Shown here: positions 1 to 7,645 of the stretch, in pieces
How the letters are laid out: every line of letters begins with the position of its first letter
Numbering within the stretch: the first letter of the stretch is position 1
Assembly: GCA_016292785.1 (NCBI GenBank)
Contig: JAEDFL010000007.1
Span: forward strand, 3,728 to 67,727
Length of the DNA: 64,000 bases
Origin: Clostridiaceae bacterium
Lineage (GTDB): Bacteria; Bacillota; Clostridia; Oscillospirales; Acutalibacteraceae
Reading direction: 5' to 3'
Position numbers and translations under genes: made by a program
The notes under the pieces: generated by a model
The model's input: the letters and a program-made list of their open reading frames with translations, nothing else
What the model was told of the DNA's origin: nothing
Database searches by the model: none

Positions 1-349
1 CGCGAAGTCCGCCGGACGGGAAAGAAGATGCGTCAGGCTCGCCCTTGATGAGCTCCTTGCCTGAAAATTCCATAATAACTCTGCCGTCGGGTGCGGGAGA
101 GATAAAGCTGTCATGCTTTTCAGCCGTAATACCTGTCAAAGGCTGGAACCAATGCGTGAAGTGAGTTGCACCGTTTTCTACAGCCCAATCTTTCATTGCT
201 TCTGCGACTGCGTTTGCAACATCGTTATTGAGGCTTCTGCCCTCGTCGATTGTTCTTTTCAGCGAACGGTAAACGCTTGTTGACAATTTTGCTTTCATCA
301 CCCTGTCGTCAAAAACAAGACATCCGAAATAATCCGGTACGGTTTTCAT
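1..349 (-). CDS. glnN: Glutamine synthetase type III, N-terminal part (cut by window edge)
   Basis: ATP-dependent glutamine synthesis from glutamate and ammonia in the cytosol. The 116 codons visible read from an ATG at 349, preceded by a TAAGGAG ribosome site. They include blocks typical of the GSIII family: AMKDWAVENGATHFTHWFQP and then FSGKELIKGEPDASSFPSGG. The full family protein is about 700 residues, so most of the gene lies to the left of the window. It is transcribed away from the glutamate synthase operon. Its leader carries two terminator-like hairpins (see below), which points to transcription attenuation. Identity is secure. The state of the C-terminal part cannot be judged here. 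Confidence 0.93.
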   Translation of the reverse strand, partial: MKTVPDYFGCLVFDDRVMKAKLSTSVYRSLKRTIDEGRSLNNDVANAVAEAMKDWAVENGATHFTHWFQPLTGITAEKHDSFISPAPDGRVIMEFSGKELIKGEPDASSFPSGGLR

Positions 350-365
350 AACTAACACTCCTTAT

Positions 366-429
366 AAAAATAAAATTAAAACGGGGCAGGAATTCCATAG
401 AAAAATCCATGAGACTCCTTTGCCCCGTT
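366..429 (-). promoter_or_regulatory. glnN leader, distal attenuator with hexaloop hairpin
   Basis: Arms 429-421 and 388-380 form a 9-bp GC-rich stem (AACGGGGCA with TGCCCCGTT), followed by a T-rich run and then the glnN ribosome site. This looks like an intrinsic terminator. A competing hairpin, GGGGC (426-422), loop AAAGGA (421-416), GTCTC (415-411), uses the same 5' arm, so the two are mutually exclusive. Loop position 1 is A and position 4 is G, as in ANTAR target RNAs. The function as a switch is inferred. Confidence 0.7.
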
Positions 430-455
430 CATGCACCGTATTGAATTTGCAAAAG

Positions 456-504
456 AAAAAAGGCGCCTAAAAACCCTTTCGGGTTTTCAGACGTCTTTGC
501 CTTT
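456..504 (-). promoter_or_regulatory. glnN leader, promoter-proximal attenuator with hexaloop hairpin
   Basis: The terminator is formed by outer arms AAAGGC/GCCTTT and an inner 12-bp stem (492-481 with 476-465, two G-U pairs, GAAA loop), then TTTTTTCTTTT. A competing hairpin is AGGC (502-499), loop AAAGAC (498-493), GTCT (492-489). It shares bases with both terminator stems. The loop starts 15 bases after the -10 box, so the RNA begins almost at this hairpin. Confidence 0.7.
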
Positions 505-512
505 ATGTGAGC

Positions 513-540
513 ATTATAACGCAAATTTTCCATTTGTCAA
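513..540 (-). promoter_or_regulatory. Promoter of glnN
   Basis: Perfect sigma-A type boxes on the minus strand: TTGACA (540-535), a 16-base spacer and TATAAT (518-513). Transcription should start near 506, directly before the first leader hairpin. Confidence 0.88.
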
Positions 541-641
541 GCTTTTTTAACAAATTTTTTAAAAATTTTTTGTGAGATATTTCCAATAGAAAATTTATTT
601 TTGTTTTTCATTATAAATGTGAAATGTATTGTTTTCAGTCA

Positions 642-670
642 TTGACAAATGTCTTTTAATATGTTAAAAT
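642..670 (+). promoter_or_regulatory. Promoter of the glutamate synthase operon
   Basis: TTGACA (642-647), a 17-base spacer and TAAAAT (665-670). Predicted start is near 677, about 87 bases before the first gene's ATG and just ahead of the leader hairpin. Confidence 0.85.
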
Positions 671-678
671 GCCGTATC

Positions 679-747
679 GATGAGCAAAGGCGTTCATTCG
701 GGCAGGGGCATTTTGCCCCTGTCGGAATGGGCGTCTTTCGTTTTTTT
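679..747 (+). promoter_or_regulatory. Glutamate synthase operon leader: hexaloop hairpin and terminator
   Basis: A hairpin GATGAGC (679-685), loop AAAGGC (686-691), GTTCATT (692-698) competes with a long terminator stem. The terminator pairs 689-699 with 725-735 over 11 bp and contains an inner 7-bp stem (703-709 with 715-721), followed by TTTCG and seven T. Loop A1 and G4 match the ANTAR target signature. The loop begins 16 bases after the -10 box, nearly the same distance as in the glnN leader. Confidence 0.75.
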
Positions 748-763
748 GAAAGGACTGTTTTTT

Positions 764-1855
764 ATGAAAAAAGAAGGAGAGATCCGCATACCGTCGGGCT
801 GTGCCGTTTCCGCCGTCATATCAAGGGACGGAAATGTGATGACGGGCGAGAATATTATTAAAAGTATGCTCCCCATGCACGACCGTTCCAACGGACTCGG
901 CGGCGGCTTTGCCGGATACGGAATTTATCCCGAATACCGTGATTTTTACGCTTTCCACATTTTCTTTGACAGCAACGATTCAAGGGTTGACTGCGAGCGT
1001 TTTCTCAAGGAAAATTTTGAAATTGTCAAGGCGGAATCCGTACCGATCCGCAAGATCCCGGAAATAACCGATGTTCCGTACATCTGGCGTTACTTCGTTG
1101 CTCCCTTTGCCTCCGTGCTTTCACGTTTGCAGCTTGACGAAAAGACCTATGTTGCAAGAACCGTTATGGATATCAACACGAGGATAAAAGGCGCTTACGT
1201 TTTTTCAAGCGGTAAAAATATGGGCTGTTTCAAGGCTGTCGGTTTCCCCGAAGATGTCGGAAGATTTTACCGTCTTGAGGAATATGAGGGCTATTCCTGG
1301 ACAGCTCACGGACGTTATCCGACCAACACACCCGGCTGGTGGGGCGGAGCGCATCCGTTTTCCCTGCTCGATTTTTCCGTTGTTCACAACGGCGAGATTT
1401 CATCATACGACGCTAACCGCAGATATATCGAGATGTTCGGCTACAAATGTACCCTCCAGACGGATACCGAGGTCATAACCTACATCGCCGACTATCTGCT
1501 CAGACGTCAGGAGCTTTCGCTGAAGGAGACCGCCTCCGTCATCGCCGCCCCGTTCTGGAGCACCATTGACGGAATGGACGAAAAGGAGGCCGAGGAACAC
1601 GCATTTCTCAGGAAGATGTATTCGAGCCTTCTGATAACCGGACCGTTCTCCATAATTCTCGGCTTCGAGGGCGGACTTATGGCTCTCAACGACAGGCTCA
1701 AGCTACGCTCCATGGTGACCGCAGAAAAGGACGATAAGGTTTATATTGCAAGCGAGGAGGCCGCCATCAGGGCGATGGAGCCGAACGCTGAAAATATTTA
1801 TTCACCCGCAGGCGGCGAGCCTGTAATCATCAAGGTAAAGGAGGGGGCTTATTGA
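764..1855 (+). CDS. Glutamate synthase, glutamine amidotransferase subunit (split, archaeal-type)
   Basis: It hydrolyses glutamine and passes ammonia to the synthase subunit encoded next. The 363-residue product has a class II amidotransferase fold: a probable nucleophile Cys13 in SGCAVS, the GRYPTNTPGWWGGAHPF block and the HNGEI oxyanion motif. The nucleophile is not at position 2, so a short propeptide or an atypical N-terminus is implied. I chose ATG 764 because AAAGGA precedes it and because upstream in-frame codons fall inside the leader terminator. It overlaps the next gene by one base (TGATG). It is the first gene of a six-gene operon. Confidence 0.88.
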   Translation: MKKEGEIRIPSGCAVSAVISRDGNVMTGENIIKSMLPMHDRSNGLGGGFAGYGIYPEYRDFYAFHIFFDSNDSRVDCERFLKENFEIVKAESVPIRKIPEITDVPYIWRYFVAPFASVLSRLQLDEKTYVARTVMDINTRIKGAYVFSSGKNMGCFKAVGFPEDVGRFYRLEEYEGYSWTAHGRYPTNTPGWWGGAHPFSLLDFSVVHNGEISSYDANRRYIEMFGYKCTLQTDTEVITYIADYLLRRQELSLKETASVIAAPFWSTIDGMDEKEAEEHAFLRKMYSSLLITGPFSIILGFEGGLMALNDRLKLRSMVTAEKDDKVYIASEEAAIRAMEPNAENIYSPAGGEPVIIKVKEGAY

Positions 1856-3360
1856 TGTTTCCGTCATATCTGACATCGGATTTCGAGGTTGTAAGAAATC
1901 CGTCACGCTGCACAAACTGCCGTATCTGCGAAAAGCAATGCGCCAACGGAGTCCACTCCTACGATTCATCGGCAAAGGTAATGATAAGCGACGAGACGAA
2001 GTGCGTTGACTGTCTCAGGTGCATCACCTACTGCCCTACCAAGGCTTTGAAGATCGTTAAAAACGACTGCTGTTTCAGGGAGAACGAAAACTGGAAGAGC
2101 GAAACTATAAAGGAAATATATAAACAGGCTGACAGCGGCGGAGTTCTGCTCTCGTCAATGGGTAATCCACAGCCTCTGCCCGTTTACTGGGACAGAATTC
2201 TTATCAATGCTTCTCAGGTCACCAATCCCCCGATTGATCCCCTGCGTGAGCCTATGGAGACAAAGGTATTCCTCGGCAAGAAGCCGTCTGAGATTACAAG
2301 AAAAAGCGACGGAACGCTTGATACAAAGCTTCCGCCTCAGCTTGAATTGGCGATGCCGATAATGTTTTCTGCAATGAGCTACGGCTCAATCAGCTACAAT
2401 GCCCACAAGGGACTTGCCAAGGCGGCGGAGCTTCTCGGAATTTGCTACAACACGGGCGAGGGCGGACTTCACGAGGACTTTTACTGCTACGGTGAAAACA
2501 CGGTTGTTCAGGTCGCTTCGGGACGTTTCGGCGTCCATGAGGGCTATCTCAACGCCGGAGCGGCGATAGAAATCAAGATGGGACAGGGCGCAAAGCCCGG
2601 TATCGGCGGACATCTGCCGGGAACAAAAACCGTCGGCGATATTGCCTGCACACGAATGATCCCGGAGGGCTCGGACGCAATTTCCCCTGCTCCACACCAC
2701 GATATTTATTCTATCGAGGATCTCCGTCAGCTCGTCTATTCGCTCAAGGAAGCGACAAACTATAAAAAGCCGATAATCGTCAAGGTTGCCGCCGTTCATA
2801 ACATTGCCGCCATTGCAAGCGGTATCGCACGAAGCGGTGCGGATATGATCGCAATCGACGGTTTCAGGGGCGGCACGGGAGCCGCACCGACACGAATCCG
2901 TGACAATGTAGGTATTCCGATCGAGCTTGCGCTTGCCGCAGTCGACCAGAGGCTCAGGGACGAGGGAATCAGAAACAGCGTTTCTCTGATCGTCGGAGGC
3001 AGTATCAGAAGCGCCGCCGATGCGATCAAGGCCATTGCACTCGGAGCGGACGCCTGCTATGTTGCAACTGCCGCACTTATCGCTATGGGCTGTCACCTTT
3101 GCCGAAGCTGTCAGTCCGGCAAATGCAACTGGGGTATCGCAACTCAGGTTCCGGCTCTTGTGGACAGACTTGATCCCGAAACGGCATGCAATAATCTTGT
3201 AAATCTTATGACGGCATGGAAACACGAGATGAAAGAGATAATGGGCGGTATGGGTATCAACTCCATTGAAGCACTCAAGGGCAACCGTCTTATGCTCAGA
3301 GGAGTAGGACTGACCGAAAAAGAGCTTGAAATTCTCGGAATATCACACGCCGGAGAATAA
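1855..3360 (+). CDS. Glutamate synthase, FMN/iron-sulfur central subunit
   Basis: Transfers the amide nitrogen to 2-oxoglutarate to make glutamate. The 501-residue protein starts with a ferredoxin-like domain (Cys19/22/25/29 and Cys50/53/56/60). A TIM-barrel FMN synthase domain follows from about residue 110, with GGLHEDFY, GQGAKPGIGGHLPG and a late cysteine cluster, CHLCRSC. This is the archaeal-type GltB core, shorter than the 1500-residue proteobacterial fusion. ATG 1855 overlaps the previous stop; a TTG at 1852 is also possible. AAAGGAGGGGG precedes it. No NAD(P)H-binding small subunit (GltD) is seen in the window, so the electron donor may be ferredoxin; that is inference. Confidence 0.92.
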   Translation: MFPSYLTSDFEVVRNPSRCTNCRICEKQCANGVHSYDSSAKVMISDETKCVDCLRCITYCPTKALKIVKNDCCFRENENWKSETIKEIYKQADSGGVLLSSMGNPQPLPVYWDRILINASQVTNPPIDPLREPMETKVFLGKKPSEITRKSDGTLDTKLPPQLELAMPIMFSAMSYGSISYNAHKGLAKAAELLGICYNTGEGGLHEDFYCYGENTVVQVASGRFGVHEGYLNAGAAIEIKMGQGAKPGIGGHLPGTKTVGDIACTRMIPEGSDAISPAPHHDIYSIEDLRQLVYSLKEATNYKKPIIVKVAAVHNIAAIASGIARSGADMIAIDGFRGGTGAAPTRIRDNVGIPIELALAAVDQRLRDEGIRNSVSLIVGGSIRSAADAIKAIALGADACYVATAALIAMGCHLCRSCQSGKCNWGIATQVPALVDRLDPETACNNLVNLMTAWKHEMKEIMGGMGINSIEALKGNRLMLRGVGLTEKELEILGISHAGE

Positions 3361-3408
3361 AAAAATTTGCTCAAATACTTTAAAATAAAACAAGAGGTGT
3401 GGTATAAT

Positions 3409-4128
3409 ATGAAAATAGAAGCAAAAGGGCTTGATTTCACGGCTCTCAACGAGATGATAAAAAGCTCGGACGGCGATTGTGAAATAAACGGCTGCCTCGG
3501 TCAGAGATTCATTGCCGACGGTCTCGGAAACGGCAAGGTGGTTATCAACGGTATTCCCGGCAACGCTCTCGGTGCTTATCTCAACGGTGCCGAGATCACC
3601 GTCAGGGGCAACGCTCAGGACGCAGTCGGAGACACGATGAACGACGGAAAGATCGTCATTCACGGAAGTATCGGAGACACCGCAGGCTATGCCATGCGAG
3701 GCGGCGAGATCTATGTTGAGAACAATGCGGGCTACCGTGCCGGTATTCATATGAAAGAGTACAAGGGCAAGAAGCCGGTTATTGTGATCGGCGGCAGAAC
3801 GGGCAGCTTTCTCGGCGAGTATCAGGCAGGCGGACTGATAATAGTCCTCGGCAGGAACAGTGACGGCAAACCGACCGTCGGTAACTTCCCCTGCACGGGA
3901 ATGCACGGCGGAAAAATGGTTATCCGAGGCTCGGTTGAGGATATCCGTTTCCCCCAGCAGGTCACTCTCAGAGACGCAACCGCCGACGATATGGCGGAAA
4001 TTATGCCTTTTTTGAAAAATTACTGTAATTATTTTGATTTTGACATCAATGAGCTGACGGAGGAGAAATTCACGGTTATAACCCCCGACAGCCGCAAACC
4101 GTATAAACAGATGTACGTTGCAAATTAA
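3409..4128 (+). CDS. Glutamate synthase, GXGXG beta-helix subunit
   Basis: Corresponds to the C-terminal alpha-subunit domain of glutamate synthase, a right-handed beta-helix that supports the ammonia channel. The 239-residue protein shows the repeated pattern (GNALGAYLNG, GNAQDAVGDTMNDG, GSIGDTAGYAMRGG, TGSFLGEYQAGG). ATG 3409 is preferred to an upstream codon at 3367 because GAGGTG precedes it at good distance. It follows the FMN subunit by 48 bases and completes the split enzyme. Confidence 0.9.
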   Translation: MKIEAKGLDFTALNEMIKSSDGDCEINGCLGQRFIADGLGNGKVVINGIPGNALGAYLNGAEITVRGNAQDAVGDTMNDGKIVIHGSIGDTAGYAMRGGEIYVENNAGYRAGIHMKEYKGKKPVIVIGGRTGSFLGEYQAGGLIIVLGRNSDGKPTVGNFPCTGMHGGKMVIRGSVEDIRFPQQVTLRDATADDMAEIMPFLKNYCNYFDFDINELTEEKFTVITPDSRKPYKQMYVAN

Positions 4129-4145
4129 AAAGGTAGGTAACCGAT

Positions 4146-5354
4146 ATGAAGTATTCACCTGACGAAGTAATTCAATATATCGAGGAGGAGGACGTCAAGT
4201 TTATCCGACTTGCATTCACGGATATTTACGGCAAGCAGAAAAATATCTCCGTTATGCAGGACGAGCTTGAAAGGGCGTTCAGATACGGTATTGCAATCGA
4301 CGCTTCGGCAATCGCAGGCTTCGGATGCGATGTTCATTCCGACCTGCTTCTCCGCCCCGATCCGTCAACTATAACCGTTTTACCGTGGCGTCCGGAGCAT
4401 GGCAGAGTTGTCAGAATGTTCTGCTCCATCACTCACCTTGACGGCACTCCGTTCGTCTCGGACACAAGGGCGATACTCAAAAATGCGATCGAAGACGCAA
4501 GGAAAGAGGGCATCAGCTTCGCCTTCGGTCCCGAAATGGAATTTTATCTTTTCACCTGTGATGAGGACGGAAAACCGACAAAGGTTCCCTATGACAACGC
4601 AGGCTATATGGACATTGCCCCGGACGATAAGGGTGAGAACGTCCGCCGTGAGGTTTGCCTGACGCTTGAAAGAATGGGCATAAAACCCGAAAGCTCCCAC
4701 CACGAGGAGGGACCGGGACAGAACGAGATAGATTTCCGCTATTCCGATCCCCTCACCGCCGCAGACAATGCGATCACCTTCAAGGCGGTTGTCAATACCA
4801 TTGCGGCAAGGAACGGATTAAAGGCGGATTTCTCGCCGAAGCCGCTTGAGTCGATGCCGGGCAACGGAATGCATATCAACATTTCTGCCAAGGAAAAGGA
4901 CGGCAGAGATGTTATGCCGCAGGTAATTTCCGGAATACTCGAGCATATCTGCGAAATAACGGCTTTCCTCAACACTACGGCTGACTCCTACAAGCGTTTC
5001 GGAAGCAACAAGGCTCCGAAATATGTTTCCTGGTCGAGCGAAAACCGCTCTCAGCTTGTGCGTATTCCTGCCGCAGACGGTGAATACAAGCGTGCCGAGC
5101 TTCGTTCACCGGATCCGATGTGCAATCCTTATCTTGCCTTTGCCCTGCTCATTTGGGCAGGACTTGACGGTATAAAGAAAGGTTTGGAACTTCCCGAAAT
5201 GGCGGACATCAATCTTTTCAACGCCCCGGAGGAGGAAACCAAGAAGTTCAGAACCCTGCCCGGCGATCTTTTCAGCGCAGGCAAAGCGGCGAGGGAAAGC
5301 GATTTTGTAAACGCACATCTGCCTCGTTCCATCACGGAAAACTATTGCAAATAA
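4146..5354 (+). CDS. glnA: Glutamine synthetase type I-like protein with altered active-site flap
   Basis: Belongs to the class I glutamine synthetase family (402 residues; the classical enzyme is about 440-470). Metal-site motifs FGPEMEF, HHEEGPGQNEIDF and GNGMHINIS are present, as are the nucleotide/substrate motifs NRSQLVRIPA and ELRSPDP. Two oddities stand out. The flap that normally reads EAP, carrying the catalytic glutamate, reads NKAP here with Lys289 at that place. The C-terminus ends about 40 residues early. Either it is a slow or non-catalytic paralogue or a divergent subfamily. It sits between the glutamate synthase subunits and the ANTAR gene, so a sensing role is possible (inference). 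Confidence 0.85.
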   Translation: MKYSPDEVIQYIEEEDVKFIRLAFTDIYGKQKNISVMQDELERAFRYGIAIDASAIAGFGCDVHSDLLLRPDPSTITVLPWRPEHGRVVRMFCSITHLDGTPFVSDTRAILKNAIEDARKEGISFAFGPEMEFYLFTCDEDGKPTKVPYDNAGYMDIAPDDKGENVRREVCLTLERMGIKPESSHHEEGPGQNEIDFRYSDPLTAADNAITFKAVVNTIAARNGLKADFSPKPLESMPGNGMHINISAKEKDGRDVMPQVISGILEHICEITAFLNTTADSYKRFGSNKAPKYVSWSSENRSQLVRIPAADGEYKRAELRSPDPMCNPYLAFALLIWAGLDGIKKGLELPEMADINLFNAPEEETKKFRTLPGDLFSAGKAARESDFVNAHLPRSITENYCK

Positions 5355-5387
5355 AAGGATAACAAACTGAGAAAGGAGGGGAGCAAT

Positions 5388-5972
5388 ATGGATATGACAG
5401 AACATATTTACAGCGTGCTGGTGGTATCCTCGGCGGAGAAATTTGTCAGACCGATGCTTGAAATGCTCCCCGAAAAGATGTTTGATCCGATTATGACGGC
5501 GACCGATGCGGCGCAGGCAAGAAGAAAGCTTTTGGAAAACGATTTTGATATTGTTATCGTCAACTCACCTCTGAAAGACGAGTTCGGCACAAGGCTCGCC
5601 CTTGATATCTGTTCAAAGAGCAGTGCAGGAGTTTTGCTTTTTGTCAAGGCGGAGCATTACGCCGACATCACGGCAAAGGTTATGCCCTACGGTGTGCTGA
5701 CGATATCGAAGCCGACCTCCTCGTCAATGATAGCGCAGTCCGTTCAGATGCTCTGCTCAACGAGAGAACGTCTGAGAATTATGGAAAAGAAAAATGCCTC
5801 GGTCGAGGAAAAGATCGAGGAAATAAGAATAGTAAACAGAGCAAAATGCCTTTTGATAGAACAGCTTAAAATGACCGAGTCGGAGGCGCACAGATACATC
5901 GAAAAGCAAGCGATGGACAGATGCGTCACCCGACGGGTAATAGCGGAAAACATTATTTTGACTTACAAATAA
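5388..5972 (+). CDS. ANTAR-domain RNA-binding antiterminator with degenerate receiver
   Basis: A 194-residue protein with an N-terminal CheY-like domain (about 7-125), a coiled helix and a C-terminal ANTAR three-helix bundle (about 135-190; AKCLLIEQLKMTESEAHRYI). ANTAR proteins bind paired hexaloop RNA hairpins and block terminator formation. The receiver has lost its phosphorylation chemistry: the acidic pair is Ser14-Ser15 and the acceptor aspartate is Asn59 (VIVNSP). The lysine of the KP motif remains. The start ATG 5388 follows AAAGGAGGGG. Likely targets are the leaders of its own operon and of glnN. No partner kinase gene is near. Confidence 0.88.
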   Translation: MDMTEHIYSVLVVSSAEKFVRPMLEMLPEKMFDPIMTATDAAQARRKLLENDFDIVIVNSPLKDEFGTRLALDICSKSSAGVLLFVKAEHYADITAKVMPYGVLTISKPTSSSMIAQSVQMLCSTRERLRIMEKKNASVEEKIEEIRIVNRAKCLLIEQLKMTESEAHRYIEKQAMDRCVTRRVIAENIILTYK

Positions 5973-5986
5973 ACGGAGGGAATTTT

Positions 5987-7591
5987 ATGACAAAATATAT
6001 CTTTGTAACGGGCGGCGTTGTATCCGGCCTCGGCAAAGGAATTACGGCGGCGTCACTCGGACGTCTTCTCAAGGCAAGAGGACTGAAAGTTGCCGCTCAG
6101 AAGCTTGACCCTTACATCAATGTTGACCCCGGCACAATGAGTCCTTATCAGCACGGCGAGGTTTATGTCACGGAGGACGGTGCGGAAACCGACCTCGACC
6201 TCGGCCACTATGAAAGATTTATAGATGAAAACCTCAATAAATACTCCAACCTCACAACAGGTAAGGTTTACTGGAATGTTCTCAATAAAGAAAGACGCGG
6301 CGAATACCTCGGATCAACGGTTCAGGTTATTCCTCATATCACAAACGAGATCAAGGAATTTGTTTACCGAGTAGGCAAAAAGACAGACGCAGACGTAGTT
6401 ATCACCGAGATCGGCGGTACAATCGGCGATATCGAGAGCCAGCCTTTCCTTGAGGCTGTCAGACAGATATCTCTTGAAGTCGGCAAGGAAAACAGTCTTT
6501 TCATTCATGTTACTCTCGTTCCGTTCCTCAGAGGCTCGGACGAGCATAAATCCAAGCCCACTCAGCACTCCGTTAAGGAGCTTCAGGGAATGGGTATCCG
6601 TCCCGACATCATTGTTCTTCGCTGTGACGAGCCGCTTGAGGATTCCATATTCAAGAAGATCTCAATGTTCTGCAACGTTAAGCCCGACTGCGTAATCGAG
6701 AACATCACTATTCCCTATCTTTACGAAGCACCGCTTATGCTCGAAAAGGCAAACTTCTCCTCCGTTGTTTGCCGTGAACTGAATATTGACGCTCCTGCTC
6801 CCGATCTTGCCGAGTGGACAAACCTTGTTGAGAAGATCAAAAACCGCAAAAACACCGTACATATCGGACTTGTCGGAAAGTACGTTCAGCTTCACGACGC
6901 TTATCTTTCGGTTGCCGAGGCTATGCGCCACGCCGGCTACACCCTCGACACGGATATCAACATCGACTGGATCGACTCTGAGCTTCTTACCAAGGAAACC
7001 TATGAGGACAGGCTCAAGGAGCTTGACGGAATAATTGTTCCCGGCGGCTTCGGCGGACGCGGAATTGAGGGAATGATACTTGCAGCAAGGTATGCGAGAG
7101 AGAACAACGTTCCCTATTTCGGAATTTGTCTTGGTATGCAGATTGCCGTCATTGAGTACGCAAGAAATGTTTGCGGCATTACAGACGCACATTCGGGAGA
7201 GTTTGACGAGATATGCAAGAATAAGGTAATCGACTTTATGCCCGGTCAGAGTGAGAATATCGACAAGGGCGGCACGCTTCGTCTCGGTGCATATCCCTGC
7301 ATTATCGCCGAGGGCACGACAATGGAACGCTGCTACGGCACAAACGAAATTTCCGAAAGACACCGTCACCGCTACGAGTTCAACAACGATTACCGTGACA
7401 TTCTTACGGAAAACGGACTTGTTCTTTCCGGTAAGTCGCCCGACGGCAGACTCATTGAAACGGTTGAGCTGACCGACCGTCCGTTCTATGTCGGCGTGCA
7501 GTATCATCCCGAATTTAAGTCCAGACCTAACAAGTCTCATCCCCTTTTCAAGGGATTTATTGAAGCGGCTTTGAAAAAGCATGAAGAATAA
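5987..7591 (+). CDS. pyrG: CTP synthase
   Basis: Converts UTP to CTP using glutamine amide nitrogen and ATP. The 534-residue protein has the synthetase domain (KYIFVTGGVVSGLGKG; GEVYVTEDGAETDLDLGHYERF) and a class I amidotransferase domain (GICLGMQIAV with the nucleophilic Cys, and a C-terminal YHPEF His-Glu pair). The start ATG 5987 has CGGAGGG upstream. It begins 14 bases after the ANTAR gene, so it is probably the last gene of the nitrogen operon and a glutamine consumer placed under the same control. Confidence 0.95.
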   Translation: MTKYIFVTGGVVSGLGKGITAASLGRLLKARGLKVAAQKLDPYINVDPGTMSPYQHGEVYVTEDGAETDLDLGHYERFIDENLNKYSNLTTGKVYWNVLNKERRGEYLGSTVQVIPHITNEIKEFVYRVGKKTDADVVITEIGGTIGDIESQPFLEAVRQISLEVGKENSLFIHVTLVPFLRGSDEHKSKPTQHSVKELQGMGIRPDIIVLRCDEPLEDSIFKKISMFCNVKPDCVIENITIPYLYEAPLMLEKANFSSVVCRELNIDAPAPDLAEWTNLVEKIKNRKNTVHIGLVGKYVQLHDAYLSVAEAMRHAGYTLDTDINIDWIDSELLTKETYEDRLKELDGIIVPGGFGGRGIEGMILAARYARENNVPYFGICLGMQIAVIEYARNVCGITDAHSGEFDEICKNKVIDFMPGQSENIDKGGTLRLGAYPCIIAEGTTMERCYGTNEISERHRHRYEFNNDYRDILTENGLVLSGKSPDGRLIETVELTDRPFYVGVQYHPEFKSRPNKSHPLFKGFIEAALKKHEE

Positions 7592-7593
7592 TA

Positions 7594-7622
7594 TTGATTA
7601 TAAAGTACAAGTATGTTAGAAT
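7594..7622 (+). promoter_or_regulatory. Promoter of fhs
   Basis: TTGATT (7594-7599), a 17-base spacer and TAGAAT (7617-7622). The predicted leader is only about 17 bases, too short for a folate riboswitch. No terminator separates pyrG from fhs, so read-through is also possible. Confidence 0.6.
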
Positions 7623-7645
7623 AAAACAAAAAAGGAAGCGATAAG

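Noticed and set aside
680..763. In-frame extension of the glutamate synthase amidotransferase start to 680
   Set aside because: This stretch forms the leader hairpin and terminator, and the ribosome site is at the ATG at 764.
2386..3225. Long minus-strand frame opposite the glutamate synthase core; similar ones at 3343-4158, 6662-7582 and 11127-12290
   Set aside because: All lie exactly opposite confident genes and lack ribosome sites and recognisable domains.
3376..3411. TATAAT directly before the beta-helix subunit ATG as an internal promoter
   Set aside because: No -35 box at proper distance, and the start site would fall inside the gene.
7600..7645. Tetrahydrofolate riboswitch ahead of fhs
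   Set aside because: The predicted leader is only about 17 bases.
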